DNA of 8,253 nt from contig JAUSKV010000386.1 of NCBI GenBank assembly GCA_030646745.1, forward strand, positions 1-8,253. Reading direction: 5' to 3'. Both the position numbers and the translations under genes were made by a program. Of the stretch, positions 1 through 5,797 are shown in pieces; the stretch's first letter is position 1, and each line of letters opens with the position of its first letter. A model generated the notes under the pieces. It had not been told where the DNA came from, searched no databases, and was given only the letters and a program-made list of their open reading frames with translations. The DNA is from Sulfurimonas sp. (GTDB taxonomy: Bacteria; Campylobacterota; Campylobacteria; Campylobacterales; Sulfurimonadaceae).

Positions 1-177
1 AATGCCTATTCCAACTGTATTTTGCTTTAAATCATAAGCACTTCTCATGTGCGAGCCGGCTAAAAACCCAAGACCACCGGAATAAATCTTCAGTGCCTGA
101 TGTATAGCAAACTCCATAGAGAAATATGCGACACTCTTCTCATAATCTTTACTAAACTCATATTGTTGTATCTGCAT
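1..177 (-). CDS. glgP: alpha-glucan (glycogen) phosphorylase, N-terminal 59 codons only
   Basis: The gene runs off the left edge; only its 5' end is present. The enzyme family (GT35) splits alpha-1,4-glucan with phosphate to give glucose-1-phosphate in the cytoplasm, which mobilises glycogen. The visible N-terminus carries the family signature: VAYFSMEF at residues 16-23, then IYSGGLG at 31-37, LAGSH at 39-43 and S-A-Y-D-L at 46-50, leading into VGIGI. Relatives I recall usually read P-IYSGGLG-x-LAGDH, so the Lys before the motif and Ser in place of Asp are small departures. The ATG at 175-177 has AGGA about ten bases upstream. The gene lies 114 bp downstream of gap on the same strand and may be co-transcribed with it, which would link glycogen use to triose-phosphate metabolism. 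Family assignment is firm; subfamily and completeness cannot be judged. Confidence 0.85.
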   Translation of the reverse strand, partial: MQIQQYEFSKDYEKSVAYFSMEFAIHQALKIYSGGLGFLAGSHMRSAYDLKQNTVGIGI

Positions 178-291
178 AATGTTATTATCCTATAGTTTAT
201 TTCTAATACCGTATCAATAGTCGCGTAACACTCATACAGCCCTTGGCGCTCTTGCGAATAACCTCAAAATGCCAGAACTATTCTTATATTA

Positions 292-1290
292 CTACTCTTT
301 TGTGCCAACAAATTTAACCATGTCCACAAGACGGCTGCTATAACCCCATTCATTGTCATACCAAGCAAGAACTTTTACTGTAGTGCCATCCACTACGCTT
401 GTCATATCAGGCACAAATGTTGAACTGTAAGTACTTCCGATAAAGTCGCTAGAAACTCTTTGGTCGTAATCAATCTCTAGTAAACCCTTAAAGCTTCCGT
501 TCGCAGCTCTGTCCATTGCTGCATTTACCTGCTCTTTTGTTACGGACTGATTCAAATTGACAGTCAAATCTACAACAGAAACATCGGCAGTCGGAACTCT
601 CATGGCATAGCCATTGAGTTTGCCTAAAAGATTTGGCATAACTTTTCCGATTGCTTTTGCAGCACCCGTTGTAGTTGGAATCATATTGATTGCCGCAGCT
701 CTGGCTCTTCTGAAATCTGAAGCATGTTTTACATCCAAAATATTTTGGTCATTTGTGTAGGAGTGAATTGTAGTCATTAAGCCGTTTTTGATGCCAAACT
801 CTTCATCCAAAACTTTACAGATTGGAGCCAGACAGTTTGTTGTACAGCTTGCATTTGAGATGATTGCTTCACCTTTGTAATCATCTGTATTAATGTTTAT
901 CACATACGTTGGAGTTTCATCTTTAGCAGGCGCACTCATGACAACTTTTTTTACACCATCTCTTAGGTATGCCTGACACTTCTCAGTCGTTAAAAAAGCT
1001 CCAGTACATTCTATAACCACTTCAGCCCCACATTTACCAAAATCTATCAAAGCCGGGTCTCTGTGACTAAAAAGTTTTACGGCTTTACCTGCGATTTCTA
1101 TCGAGTTTGCATCAATAACTTTTGCATCTATACCTTTATGAACAGAGTCATATTTCAATAAATAGGCAAGCATGTCAGGCTTCGTAGTAGTATTGAGCGC
1201 CACTAACTCCATATCGTCTCTAGCCATTATAATTTTCGTAACTATTATACCTATTCTACCCGTACCGTTAATTGCAACTTTTAATGCCAT
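292..1290 (-). CDS. gap: glyceraldehyde-3-phosphate dehydrogenase, 332 aa
   Basis: This cytoplasmic enzyme interconverts glyceraldehyde-3-phosphate and 1,3-bisphosphoglycerate using NAD(P). The Rossmann motif NGTGRIG is at residues 8-14, the catalytic Cys149 sits in SNASCTTNC (145-153), His176 is the general base, the phosphate-binding region is at 206-210, and YDNEWGYS is at 311-318. Length is normal for the family. An ATG 60 bases further upstream (1348-1350) is in frame, but I prefer 1288-1290: it has AAGGA seven bases upstream, the protein then begins like other GAPDHs (MALKVAING), and a likely -10 box at 1359-1364 would leave the upstream ATG almost without a leader. Thr34 stands where NAD-specific enzymes have Asp, and Val187-Lys188 replaces the usual Leu-Pro, suggesting NADP or dual use (inference). 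It is the only glycolytic or gluconeogenic gene here apart from neighbouring glgP. Confidence 0.96.
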   Translation of the reverse strand: MALKVAINGTGRIGIIVTKIIMARDDMELVALNTTTKPDMLAYLLKYDSVHKGIDAKVIDANSIEIAGKAVKLFSHRDPALIDFGKCGAEVVIECTGAFLTTEKCQAYLRDGVKKVVMSAPAKDETPTYVININTDDYKGEAIISNASCTTNCLAPICKVLDEEFGIKNGLMTTIHSYTNDQNILDVKHASDFRRARAAAINMIPTTTGAAKAIGKVMPNLLGKLNGYAMRVPTADVSVVDLTVNLNQSVTKEQVNAAMDRAANGSFKGLLEIDYDQRVSSDFIGSTYSSTFVPDMTSVVDGTTVKVLAWYDNEWGYSSRLVDMVKFVGTKE

Positions 1291-1297
1291 CTGTTTT

Positions 1298-1302
1298 TCC
1301 TT
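1298..1302 (-). promoter_or_regulatory. ribosome binding site that fixes the gap start
   Basis: On the minus strand AAGGA lies seven bases upstream of the ATG at 1288-1290. No comparable site precedes the alternative ATG at 1348-1350, so this site decides for the shorter protein. Confidence 0.7.
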
Positions 1303-1358
1303 TTGTTGATAAAAATTTAATTTACAATCATAGCTGTAATAAATTTCCATTTAGCTAC

Positions 1359-1364
1359 ATTATA
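1359..1364 (-). promoter_or_regulatory. putative -10 box of the gap promoter
   Basis: A perfect TATAAT on the minus strand, preceded by a T-rich stretch ending TTTTTTGTG. It would start transcription near 1352 and give a leader of about 62 bases before the gap ATG. Campylobacterota vegetative promoters typically have a strong -10 box, T-rich upstream sequence and little or no -35 box, which matches. Confidence 0.6.
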
Positions 1365-1481
1365 CACAAAAAACAATTCTTTTTAATCACTCTATAACCT
1401 TAAAAAGATAAAAATCATGAAAAATATTTCTAAAAGATAAGGAAGAGGGTTCAGAATTTTGTATTTGTAACTTTTTGTAAA

Positions 1482-1513
1482 CACTTTAGAACTCATTTCT
1501 AAGTTCTAAAGTG
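1482..1513 (-). terminator. hairpin terminator after the HicA-like gene
   Basis: A perfect 12-bp inverted repeat, arms CACTTTAGAACT (1482-1493) and AGTTCTAAAGTG (1502-1513), encloses an 8-base loop. It begins nine bases after the stop codon of the minus-strand gene at 1522-1782. The U tract that follows on the minus strand is only three bases, so the hairpin may end transcription weakly or act mainly as a 3' stabiliser. There is no T run on the plus-strand side, which supports the minus orientation. Confidence 0.6.
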
Positions 1514-1521
1514 CAAAACAA

Positions 1522-1782
1522 CTACAACTTACTTGGTATTAAATCTACGGATTCTAAAAAGTGACGAAGATGCACAATAGCATCTTTGGATAAATCATTT
1601 CCATGAGAGAGAGTTAAAACATATTCATGACCATTCATAGACAATTTTGCCTTATTCTGTTTTGAACTATCTACATGTACACCATAATGTTCCATCGCTG
1701 ATAACACTCTCTTTTCATCAATATTTCCTGATGCCGGATGCTCAAATAACTTCTCTAATTTTGCTTTATGTTTATGACTCAT
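1522..1782 (-). CDS. HicA-like small protein without a HicB partner, 86 aa
   Basis: The protein resembles the branch of the HicA (YcfA, double-stranded-RNA-binding-like fold) family whose members are about 80 residues and start with K-H-x3-LE-x-IF-x2-P-x3-NI. Here KHKAKLEKLF-x-HP-x3-NI occupies residues 4-21, a helix with G34 follows, an NGHEYVL strand lies at 50-56, and K66-DAIVHLRHFLE closes the fold at 67-77. In classical HicA a conserved His in the first strand region is needed for mRNA cleavage; here candidate histidines are H52 and H60, but I cannot align them with certainty. No hicB-like gene lies on either side, so it is solitary. The start has a strong AAGGAG six bases upstream, and a possible -10 TATACT is at 1816-1821. 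A toxin role is not shown: it may be a domesticated or non-toxic RNA-binding relative. Confidence 0.65.
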   Translation of the reverse strand: MSHKHKAKLEKLFEHPASGNIDEKRVLSAMEHYGVHVDSSKQNKAKLSMNGHEYVLTLSHGNDLSKDAIVHLRHFLESVDLIPSKL

Positions 1783-1815
1783 TCATAACTCCTTCTTAGT
1801 TTATGTACAATGTTC

Positions 1816-1821
1816 AGTATA
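1816..1821 (-). promoter_or_regulatory. possible -10 box for the HicA-like gene
   Basis: TATACT on the minus strand, which would place the transcript start near 1809 and a leader of about 27 bases containing the AAGGAG site. No clear -35 box is seen. Assigned by position and sequence only. Confidence 0.35.
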
Positions 1822-1930
1822 TCTGTTGCTATCTTATAATAATGTAAATTTGTGTTATATTTAAAATGTATGTTTCATAATTGCAATCATGCGAGACATG
1901 TCTATTAAGAAAATTAGGTTTGAAACACTT

Positions 1931-1950
1931 TTGACGTTACGTAACATCAA
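1931..1950. promoter_or_regulatory. near-perfect 20-bp palindrome, possible operator
   Basis: The arms TTGACGTTAC and GTAACATCAA pair at nine of ten positions (C1935 against A1946 is the exception); the inner ten bases GTTACGTAAC form a perfect palindrome. It lies in the 263-bp region between the divergent HicA-like gene and radA, about 95 bp before the radA start. No T run follows, so it is not a terminator. The symmetry suits a dimeric DNA-binding regulator. It is not an FNR box, whose half sites lie closer together. The regulator is unknown. Confidence 0.45.
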
Positions 1951-2010
1951 TGAATCGTATTATTTACTTTGCAATGTGTCATACTTTTTATTTCCACATG
2001 CCAAATAGAG

Positions 2011-2016
2011 TACAAT
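2011..2016 (+). promoter_or_regulatory. possible -10 box for radA
   Basis: TACAAT 35 bases before the radA ATG would give a leader of about 23 bases. A perfect TATAAT at 2026-2031 is closer, but would start transcription at or inside the AGG ribosome binding site at 2036-2038, so it is the less likely choice. Confidence 0.35.
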
Positions 2017-2045
2017 TACCTCAAATATAATAAACAGGTAAAATT

Positions 2046-3392
2046 ATGGCCAAAAAAACAACACTTTTTGAATGTCAGCACTGTGGATTTAGCACTCCTA
2101 GATGGATGGGTAAATGCACCAACTGTGGAGCTTGGGACTCATTTATAGAACTAAACGACCATCAGCAAGAGGTTGTAAAACAGACAAAATCAGCCTCCTC
2201 CTCAGCCTCAAAAGCCATAAGTATCAATGAGATAAAAGAGAATGAAGTTTTTAGATACTCTTCATTAGATAAAGAGTTAGACGGCGTTTTAGGCGGTGGT
2301 ATTGTACCTGGTTCACTCACCCTTATCGGCGGAAGCCCCGGTGTCGGAAAATCAACCCTGCTCCTAAAGGTTGGTTCAAACATAGCATCACTCGGCAAAA
2401 ATGTACTTTATGTAACAGGCGAAGAGTCGGCCGGGCAGATAAAGCTCCGTGCAAATAGACTCAACTCAAATAAAGACTCTCTCTATCTTTTAAGCGAAAT
2501 CAGATTGGAACAGGTTTTAATTGAACTGGAACATCGCCAATATGAGTTTATTATAATTGACTCAATTCAAACAATGTATTCAGAAAACATCACTTCAGCC
2601 GCAGGTTCTGTAACGCAGGTAAGACAAATTACTTTTGAGCTTATGCGAATTGCGAAAGAAAAAGAGATAGCTATTTTTATTATTGGGCACATTACAAAAG
2701 AGGGTTCTATCGCAGGTCCTAGAGTTCTTGAACACATGGTCGATACCGTACTCTATTTTGAGGGGGATTCATCCCAAGAACTTAGAATTTTACGAGGCTT
2801 CAAAAACCGTTTTGGTCCAACAAGCGAAATAGGTGTATTTGAGATGAGAGCCGAGGGCTTAATATCTGCAACAGATGTTGCATCACGCTTTTTCAGCCGC
2901 AATTCTGAACAGTCGGGTTCGGCTCTGACGGTAATTATGGAAGGTTCACGCCCGATTATTTTGGAAGTTCAAGCACTTGTTTCGGAGTCTCACACTTCAA
3001 ACTCAAAGAGACAAGCAACCGGCTTCGACAACAATAGACTCAACATGTTATTGGCACTGTTGGAGAGAAAACTAGAAATTCCACTCTCCGGTTATGATGT
3101 TTTTATAAATATTACAGGTGGCATAAAAATAACAGAAACTGCTGCAGATTTGGCAATACTTGCGGCAATAATAAGCAGCTTTAGAGACCGTGCCATCTCA
3201 AAAGAGACCGTTTTTATAGGTGAAGTTTCACTTGTTGGAGATGTCAGAGAAGTATATGCGCTTGATGTTAGACTCAAAGAGGCGATGATGCAAAATATTT
3301 CCAAAGCACTCGTAGCAAAAAAGCCTTTAGAAAAAACAAAAATGAAAGTTTTTATCGTAGATGAAGTTACAAAACTATTAGAGTGGTATTGA
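2046..3392 (+). CDS. radA: DNA repair protein RadA, 448 aa
   Basis: RadA (Sms) is a cytoplasmic RecA-like ATPase that promotes branch migration of recombination intermediates with RecA and helps in DNA repair and natural transformation. All family parts are visible: a C4 zinc finger at the N-terminus (C10-x2-C13 and C24-x2-C27), Walker A GGSPGVGKST at 95-104, Walker B ending in D172 (FIIID-S), the RadA-specific KNRFG at 253-257, and a Lon-protease-like C-terminal domain from about 290 to 448. As usual for RadA, that domain serves as a scaffold rather than an active protease. Length matches the family (about 450 residues). The ATG has a modest AGG seven bases upstream. Its upstream neighbour is divergent, and a weak terminator-like hairpin follows, so it may be transcribed alone. 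Confidence 0.97.
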   Translation: MAKKTTLFECQHCGFSTPRWMGKCTNCGAWDSFIELNDHQQEVVKQTKSASSSASKAISINEIKENEVFRYSSLDKELDGVLGGGIVPGSLTLIGGSPGVGKSTLLLKVGSNIASLGKNVLYVTGEESAGQIKLRANRLNSNKDSLYLLSEIRLEQVLIELEHRQYEFIIIDSIQTMYSENITSAAGSVTQVRQITFELMRIAKEKEIAIFIIGHITKEGSIAGPRVLEHMVDTVLYFEGDSSQELRILRGFKNRFGPTSEIGVFEMRAEGLISATDVASRFFSRNSEQSGSALTVIMEGSRPIILEVQALVSESHTSNSKRQATGFDNNRLNMLLALLERKLEIPLSGYDVFINITGGIKITETAADLAILAAIISSFRDRAISKETVFIGEVSLVGDVREVYALDVRLKEAMMQNISKALVAKKPLEKTKMKVFIVDEVTKLLEWY

Positions 3393-3406
3393 TTTAATTT
3401 GGGTTT

Positions 3407-3426
3407 AAGTGCCAATCAAAGCACTT
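3407..3426 (+). terminator. weak hairpin after radA
   Basis: AAGTGC (3407-3412) and GCACTT (3421-3426) form a 6-bp stem with an 8-base loop, followed by TTATTATA. The stem is short and the T run broken, so any termination is likely partial. The left arm can also pair with GGCACT at 3461-3466, next to the following gene's start. Confidence 0.35.
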
Positions 3427-3432
3427 TTATTA

Positions 3433-3438
3433 TATAAT
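3433..3438 (+). promoter_or_regulatory. putative -10 box for the 86-aa gene and carbonic anhydrase
   Basis: A perfect TATAAT inside the 14-base palindrome TTATTATATAATAA (3427-3440). Transcription would begin near 3445, leaving about 24 bases before the ATG at 3469, which carries AAAGG at 3458-3462. No -35 box is evident. Confidence 0.45.
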
Positions 3439-3468
3439 AATTCTATTATTTTAAAAAAAAGGCACTAA

Positions 3469-3729
3469 ATGATTGATGCTCAATTTAGAAGTGAAGAGAG
3501 ATATGCAAAGTTATCAATAGCATATGAAGGGAAAGAAGAAGGGGAGTTTGTTTGTTCAACTGTAGATAAAATTATTGCAAAGTATGGAATACAGCCTGAA
3601 ACATATACTTGTAATATTTCGGATGTCAAAGATGTTTTAGTTATTGAATATCACGAAGATATGGATAGAGAAGCCGGTGAAATATTTGAAGATATATTAA
3701 AAACTCTAGGTATTAAGCTGTGTGACTAA
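3469..3729 (+). CDS. conserved-looking small acidic protein of unknown function, 86 aa
   Basis: I do not recognise the family. The reading frame is credible: AAAGG lies six bases before the ATG, codon use resembles the neighbours, and carbonic anhydrase begins 22 bp after its stop. The protein is acidic (about 20 Asp/Glu against about 10 Lys/Arg) with no signal peptide or membrane segment, so it is probably cytoplasmic. It has a strand-like start (YAKLSIAYEG, 12-21), a helical stretch with Val32-Asp33-Lys34-Ile35-Ile36, a strand at 56-60 (VLVIE), then a helix running through E69-L80 and a hydrophobic end. This suggests a small mixed alpha/beta domain. Cysteines are at 29, 48 and 85, but not in a metal-binding pattern. 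A link to carbonic anhydrase or bicarbonate use is suggested only by position. Confidence 0.75.
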   Translation: MIDAQFRSEERYAKLSIAYEGKEEGEFVCSTVDKIIAKYGIQPETYTCNISDVKDVLVIEYHEDMDREAGEIFEDILKTLGIKLCD

Positions 3730-3751
3730 TTTTGCACAAGTTGGAATATAA

Positions 3752-4411
3752 ATGATAAATTTAGAACAATATGCTGAGGGTAATGAACTCTTTAGAGCAT
3801 ACTTTAAAAAAAATAAAGAGGCTCTACTCAAATTAGTAAAAAGAGGACAGGCTCCAAAAGCTCTTTTTATTGGTTGTTCTGATTCAAGAGTTATTCCGGA
3901 TTTAATGGTGCAATCAAATCCGGGTGACCTTTTTGTAATCAGAAATGTAGGAAATTTTGTCCCGCCCTATAAGCCTGACGAAGATTTTCATGCTACTGCC
4001 TCCGGCATAGAGTATGCGGTGAGCGTCTTAAATGTTAAAGAGATAATTATATGTGGACATACGCACTGTGGCGCATGTTTGCATCTCTATGAAAAGATTG
4101 AAGACCCATCTTTAGTTCATACAAAAAAATGGCTTGAACTCGGAGAGAGTGCAAAAACTTCAGCAATACTGAGCCTTGGTGTAAATGCTCCACGTGAAGA
4201 ACTTTTAAGGTTAACAGAAAAATTATCTATTATAAAACAGATAGAAAATTTACTAACATATCCAAATGTGAAAAAACGCTTTGAAGATGAAGATTTGAGT
4301 ATTCATGGATGGTATTATGATATAGAAACCGGAAATATAGACTACTATAATGCAGAAACATATGAATTTTTACCACTCAGCGATCTACTTGAAAACAGTA
4401 GTTCTACATAA
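3752..4411 (+). CDS. beta-class carbonic anhydrase, 219 aa
   Basis: The enzyme interconverts CO2 and bicarbonate with a zinc ion. The beta-class signature is complete: C42-S-D44-S-R46 supplies one zinc ligand and the Asp-Arg dyad, and GHTHCGA at 102-108 supplies His103 and Cys106. The N-terminal helix, RNVGNFV (64-70) and the G85-IEYAV helix are typical of bacterial and plant-like beta carbonic anhydrases, and the length fits cytoplasmic enzymes of Campylobacterota. There is no signal peptide. GGA lies six bases before the ATG. Bicarbonate would feed carboxylating enzymes, and in an autotrophic member of this group the reductive TCA cycle; that link is inferred from the likely taxonomy. It sits 22 bp after the unknown 86-aa gene and is probably co-transcribed with it. 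Confidence 0.95.
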   Translation: MINLEQYAEGNELFRAYFKKNKEALLKLVKRGQAPKALFIGCSDSRVIPDLMVQSNPGDLFVIRNVGNFVPPYKPDEDFHATASGIEYAVSVLNVKEIIICGHTHCGACLHLYEKIEDPSLVHTKKWLELGESAKTSAILSLGVNAPREELLRLTEKLSIIKQIENLLTYPNVKKRFEDEDLSIHGWYYDIETGNIDYYNAETYEFLPLSDLLENSSST

Positions 4412-4424
4412 TATTTTCAAATTT

Positions 4425-4433
4425 TGATATACT
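4425..4433 (+). promoter_or_regulatory. extended -10 promoter of fliL-acpS
   Basis: TG at 4425-4426, one base, then TATACT at 4428-4433 gives an extended -10 element, just after the carbonic anhydrase stop codon. The same ten bases, TTGATATACT, occur before the response regulator gene (5754-5763). There is no obvious -35 box. Transcription would start near 4440, with AAGGG at 4450-4454 as ribosome binding site. Confidence 0.55.
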
Positions 4434-4460
4434 AATAAAAATATAAAGTAAGGGTATGTA

Positions 4461-5057
4461 ATGGCTACGAAAGAAAAAACTGAAAGTAAAGAAAAACCTG
4501 AACATCATGAAGAAGTAAAAGAAAAAAAATCCAGTAATATGTTGATGATAATAATTATAGTTGTATTAATATTAATTATTGCGATTGGCGGTGTTGTTGC
4601 TGTACTGTTGATGGGTGGAGATGAAAAAAAAGCTGCACACGGTGAACCAGAATCTCAAGCGCACGAGAAACCTGCAGAAAAATCTATTGAAAAAGTTCAT
4701 AAAAGCGTAGTCAGCTCCGATGATGAAGCAGATGATACAAGAGACTTGGGTGAAATCGGTGTTTTATATCCTCTTGAAACATTTACGGTCAACCTTAAAA
4801 GTGATGGTGGGCGTCGCTACCTGAAAGTCACTATGTCACTAGAACTAGAGGGCAAAGAATTAGCACATGAGCTAGAAAAAACAGCTCCGGTATTGAGAGA
4901 TATAATTATTAAGGTTCTGAAATCTAAGACAGTTGAAGAGATATCTTCTAAAAAAGGTACAAAAAAAATCTCTGACGAAATTATGGGTACGCTTAATGCA
5001 AAGATAAAAGACGGTAAAATAAAAGGCATCTATTTTACGGAATTTGTAATCCAATAA
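4461..5057 (+). CDS. fliL: flagellar basal body protein FliL, 198 aa
   Basis: FliL is an inner-membrane protein that surrounds the MotAB stator at the flagellar motor and supports torque and stator function. The order of parts is typical: a short charged cytoplasmic start rich in Lys and Glu (1-25), one membrane helix at about 27-51, a low-complexity acidic periplasmic linker (about 53-95), and the FliL domain from about 98 to the end, with YPLETFTVNL (103-112), R119-YLKVTMSLE (120-128) and the ending YFTEFVIQ. Its linker is long, making it larger than the roughly 150-180 residues of many relatives. AAGGG precedes the ATG by six bases. It overlaps acpS by one base, an adjacency I recall from Campylobacter and Helicobacter. 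No other flagellar gene is in the window. Confidence 0.93.
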   Translation: MATKEKTESKEKPEHHEEVKEKKSSNMLMIIIIVVLILIIAIGGVVAVLLMGGDEKKAAHGEPESQAHEKPAEKSIEKVHKSVVSSDDEADDTRDLGEIGVLYPLETFTVNLKSDGGRRYLKVTMSLELEGKELAHELEKTAPVLRDIIIKVLKSKTVEEISSKKGTKKISDEIMGTLNAKIKDGKIKGIYFTEFVIQ

Positions 5058-5428
5058 TGATTGGTATAGACCTAATAAAAACTTCTCGCATGAATCGCTT
5101 AATTGAGCGGTTTGGCGACAAAACACTTCTTAAGTTTCTTTCCAATGATGAAATTTCACTCGTTAAAAACTACAAAACTGCCGCAGGCTTTTGGGCAGCC
5201 AAAGAAGCTTTTTCAAAAGCATTAGGTGTTGGCATAGGAAGTGAATGCAATTTTCACGACATCACAATCTACAAAACAGGTAAAGGTGCCCCAAAACTAA
5301 AACTCTCCCACAAGCTAATAGAAAAATTCAAGATTCAAGACAGCAGCTTATCTATTACACATGACGGTGAGTATGCTATAGCAGTCGTTGTGGTAGAGTT
5401 TTTAGCCGCCACCGACGAAATCGAGTAA
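5057..5428 (+). CDS. acpS: holo-[acyl-carrier-protein] synthase, 123 aa
   Basis: AcpS moves 4'-phosphopantetheine from coenzyme A to the serine of acyl carrier protein, activating it for fatty acid synthesis. It has the magnesium-binding Asp5 in IGIDLI (2-7), the second acidic ligand Glu50 in FWAAKEAFSKALG (45-57), GKGAPKL at 75-81, and the core-strand motif SITHDGEYAIAVVV at 99-112. The ATG overlaps the fliL stop codon (TAATG) and the nearest GGA is well upstream, so translation is probably coupled to fliL. The last eight residues or so extend past the usual end of the fold and are encoded over the tail of thiS on the other strand, a 27-bp convergent overlap. Confidence 0.94.
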   Translation: MIGIDLIKTSRMNRLIERFGDKTLLKFLSNDEISLVKNYKTAAGFWAAKEAFSKALGVGIGSECNFHDITIYKTGKGAPKLKLSHKLIEKFKIQDSSLSITHDGEYAIAVVVVEFLAATDEIE

Positions 5429-5602
5429 CTCTAACTTATCTCCATCATTTAAATAATATGTACTCCAGCTATCTTGTTTTACAATATCCATATTGACTGC
5501 GGCAGCCATTACTTTGCCCTCTAGCGACAACTCTTTCAGTACACCCTCTAGTGTCATGGTAGTGCTAAATTCTCTTACATGACCATTTATAATTAGATTC
5601 AT
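5402..5602 (-). CDS. thiS: thiamine biosynthesis sulfur carrier protein ThiS, 66 aa
   Basis: ThiS is a ubiquitin-fold protein. Its C-terminal Gly-Gly is adenylated by ThiF and converted to a thiocarboxylate, which gives sulfur to ThiG for the thiazole ring of thiamine. The protein begins MNLIINGHVREF, has TLEGVL around residues 17-22, A-A-V-N at 34-37, then the family pattern W-x-T-Y-x-L-x-D-GDKLELLDFVGGG, with the required glycine tail at the very end. An in-frame ATG six codons upstream (5618-5620) would add only MKKEKK; I prefer 5600-5602 because GAG lies upstream at a fair distance and relatives start at this point. Its last codons overlap acpS. No other thiamine gene is nearby, so the partner enzymes must be encoded elsewhere. 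Confidence 0.9.
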   Translation of the reverse strand: MNLIINGHVREFSTTMTLEGVLKELSLEGKVMAAAVNMDIVKQDSWSTYYLNDGDKLELLDFVGGG

Positions 5603-5754
5603 TTTTTTCTCTTTTTTCATATAGTTTCAGAATATCTTTTACTGACAAGTTGTTTCTAGCAACTGCAAAGCCAAATCGGCTCTACTCTGAATTTGATTTT
5701 TATTTAAGTAAGTGTCGTATTCTATCTATTTTTAATAAAGAAATTATTATTTAT

Positions 5755-5763
5755 TGATATACT
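5755..5763 (+). promoter_or_regulatory. extended -10 promoter of the response regulator gene
   Basis: TG at 5755-5756, one base, and TATACT at 5758-5763, inside a very AT-rich stretch. The ten bases TTGATATACT match those before fliL. Transcription would begin near 5770, about 28 bases before the start codon. Confidence 0.55.
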
Positions 5764-5797
5764 TCTCAAACGTTAAAATAATTATAAAGTATGGAAT

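Noticed and set aside
1291..1350. Longer gap reading frame starting at 1350 (20 extra residues).
   Set aside because: No ribosome binding site, extra residues unlike any GAPDH N-terminus, and almost no leader from the likely promoter.
1303..1350. Possible hairpin in the gap leader (TTACA/TGTAA with AT-rich flanks).
   Set aside because: Weak, AT-only outer pairs with a bulge; no riboswitch class recognised.
1835..1840. Perfect TATAAT on the plus strand in the divergent region.
   Set aside because: It is more than 200 bases from radA, with AT-rich sequence around it and no gene or RNA structure directly downstream; probably chance.
1931..1950. FNR/CRP-type box reading of the palindrome.
   Set aside because: TTGA and TCAA arms are 12 bases apart, too far for the TTGAT-N4-ATCAA pattern.
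2162..2398. Minus-strand open frame opposite radA; similar frames lie opposite the 3' end of radA, fliL, uppS and the prepilin peptidase gene.
   Set aside because: All lie inside clearly conserved genes, have biased composition without recognisable domains, and lack ribosome binding sites.
4412..4432. Short AT-rich inverted repeat around TCAAATTTTGA after carbonic anhydrase.
   Set aside because: Only five pairs around one base, no room for a loop, and it overlaps the fliL promoter; not a terminator.
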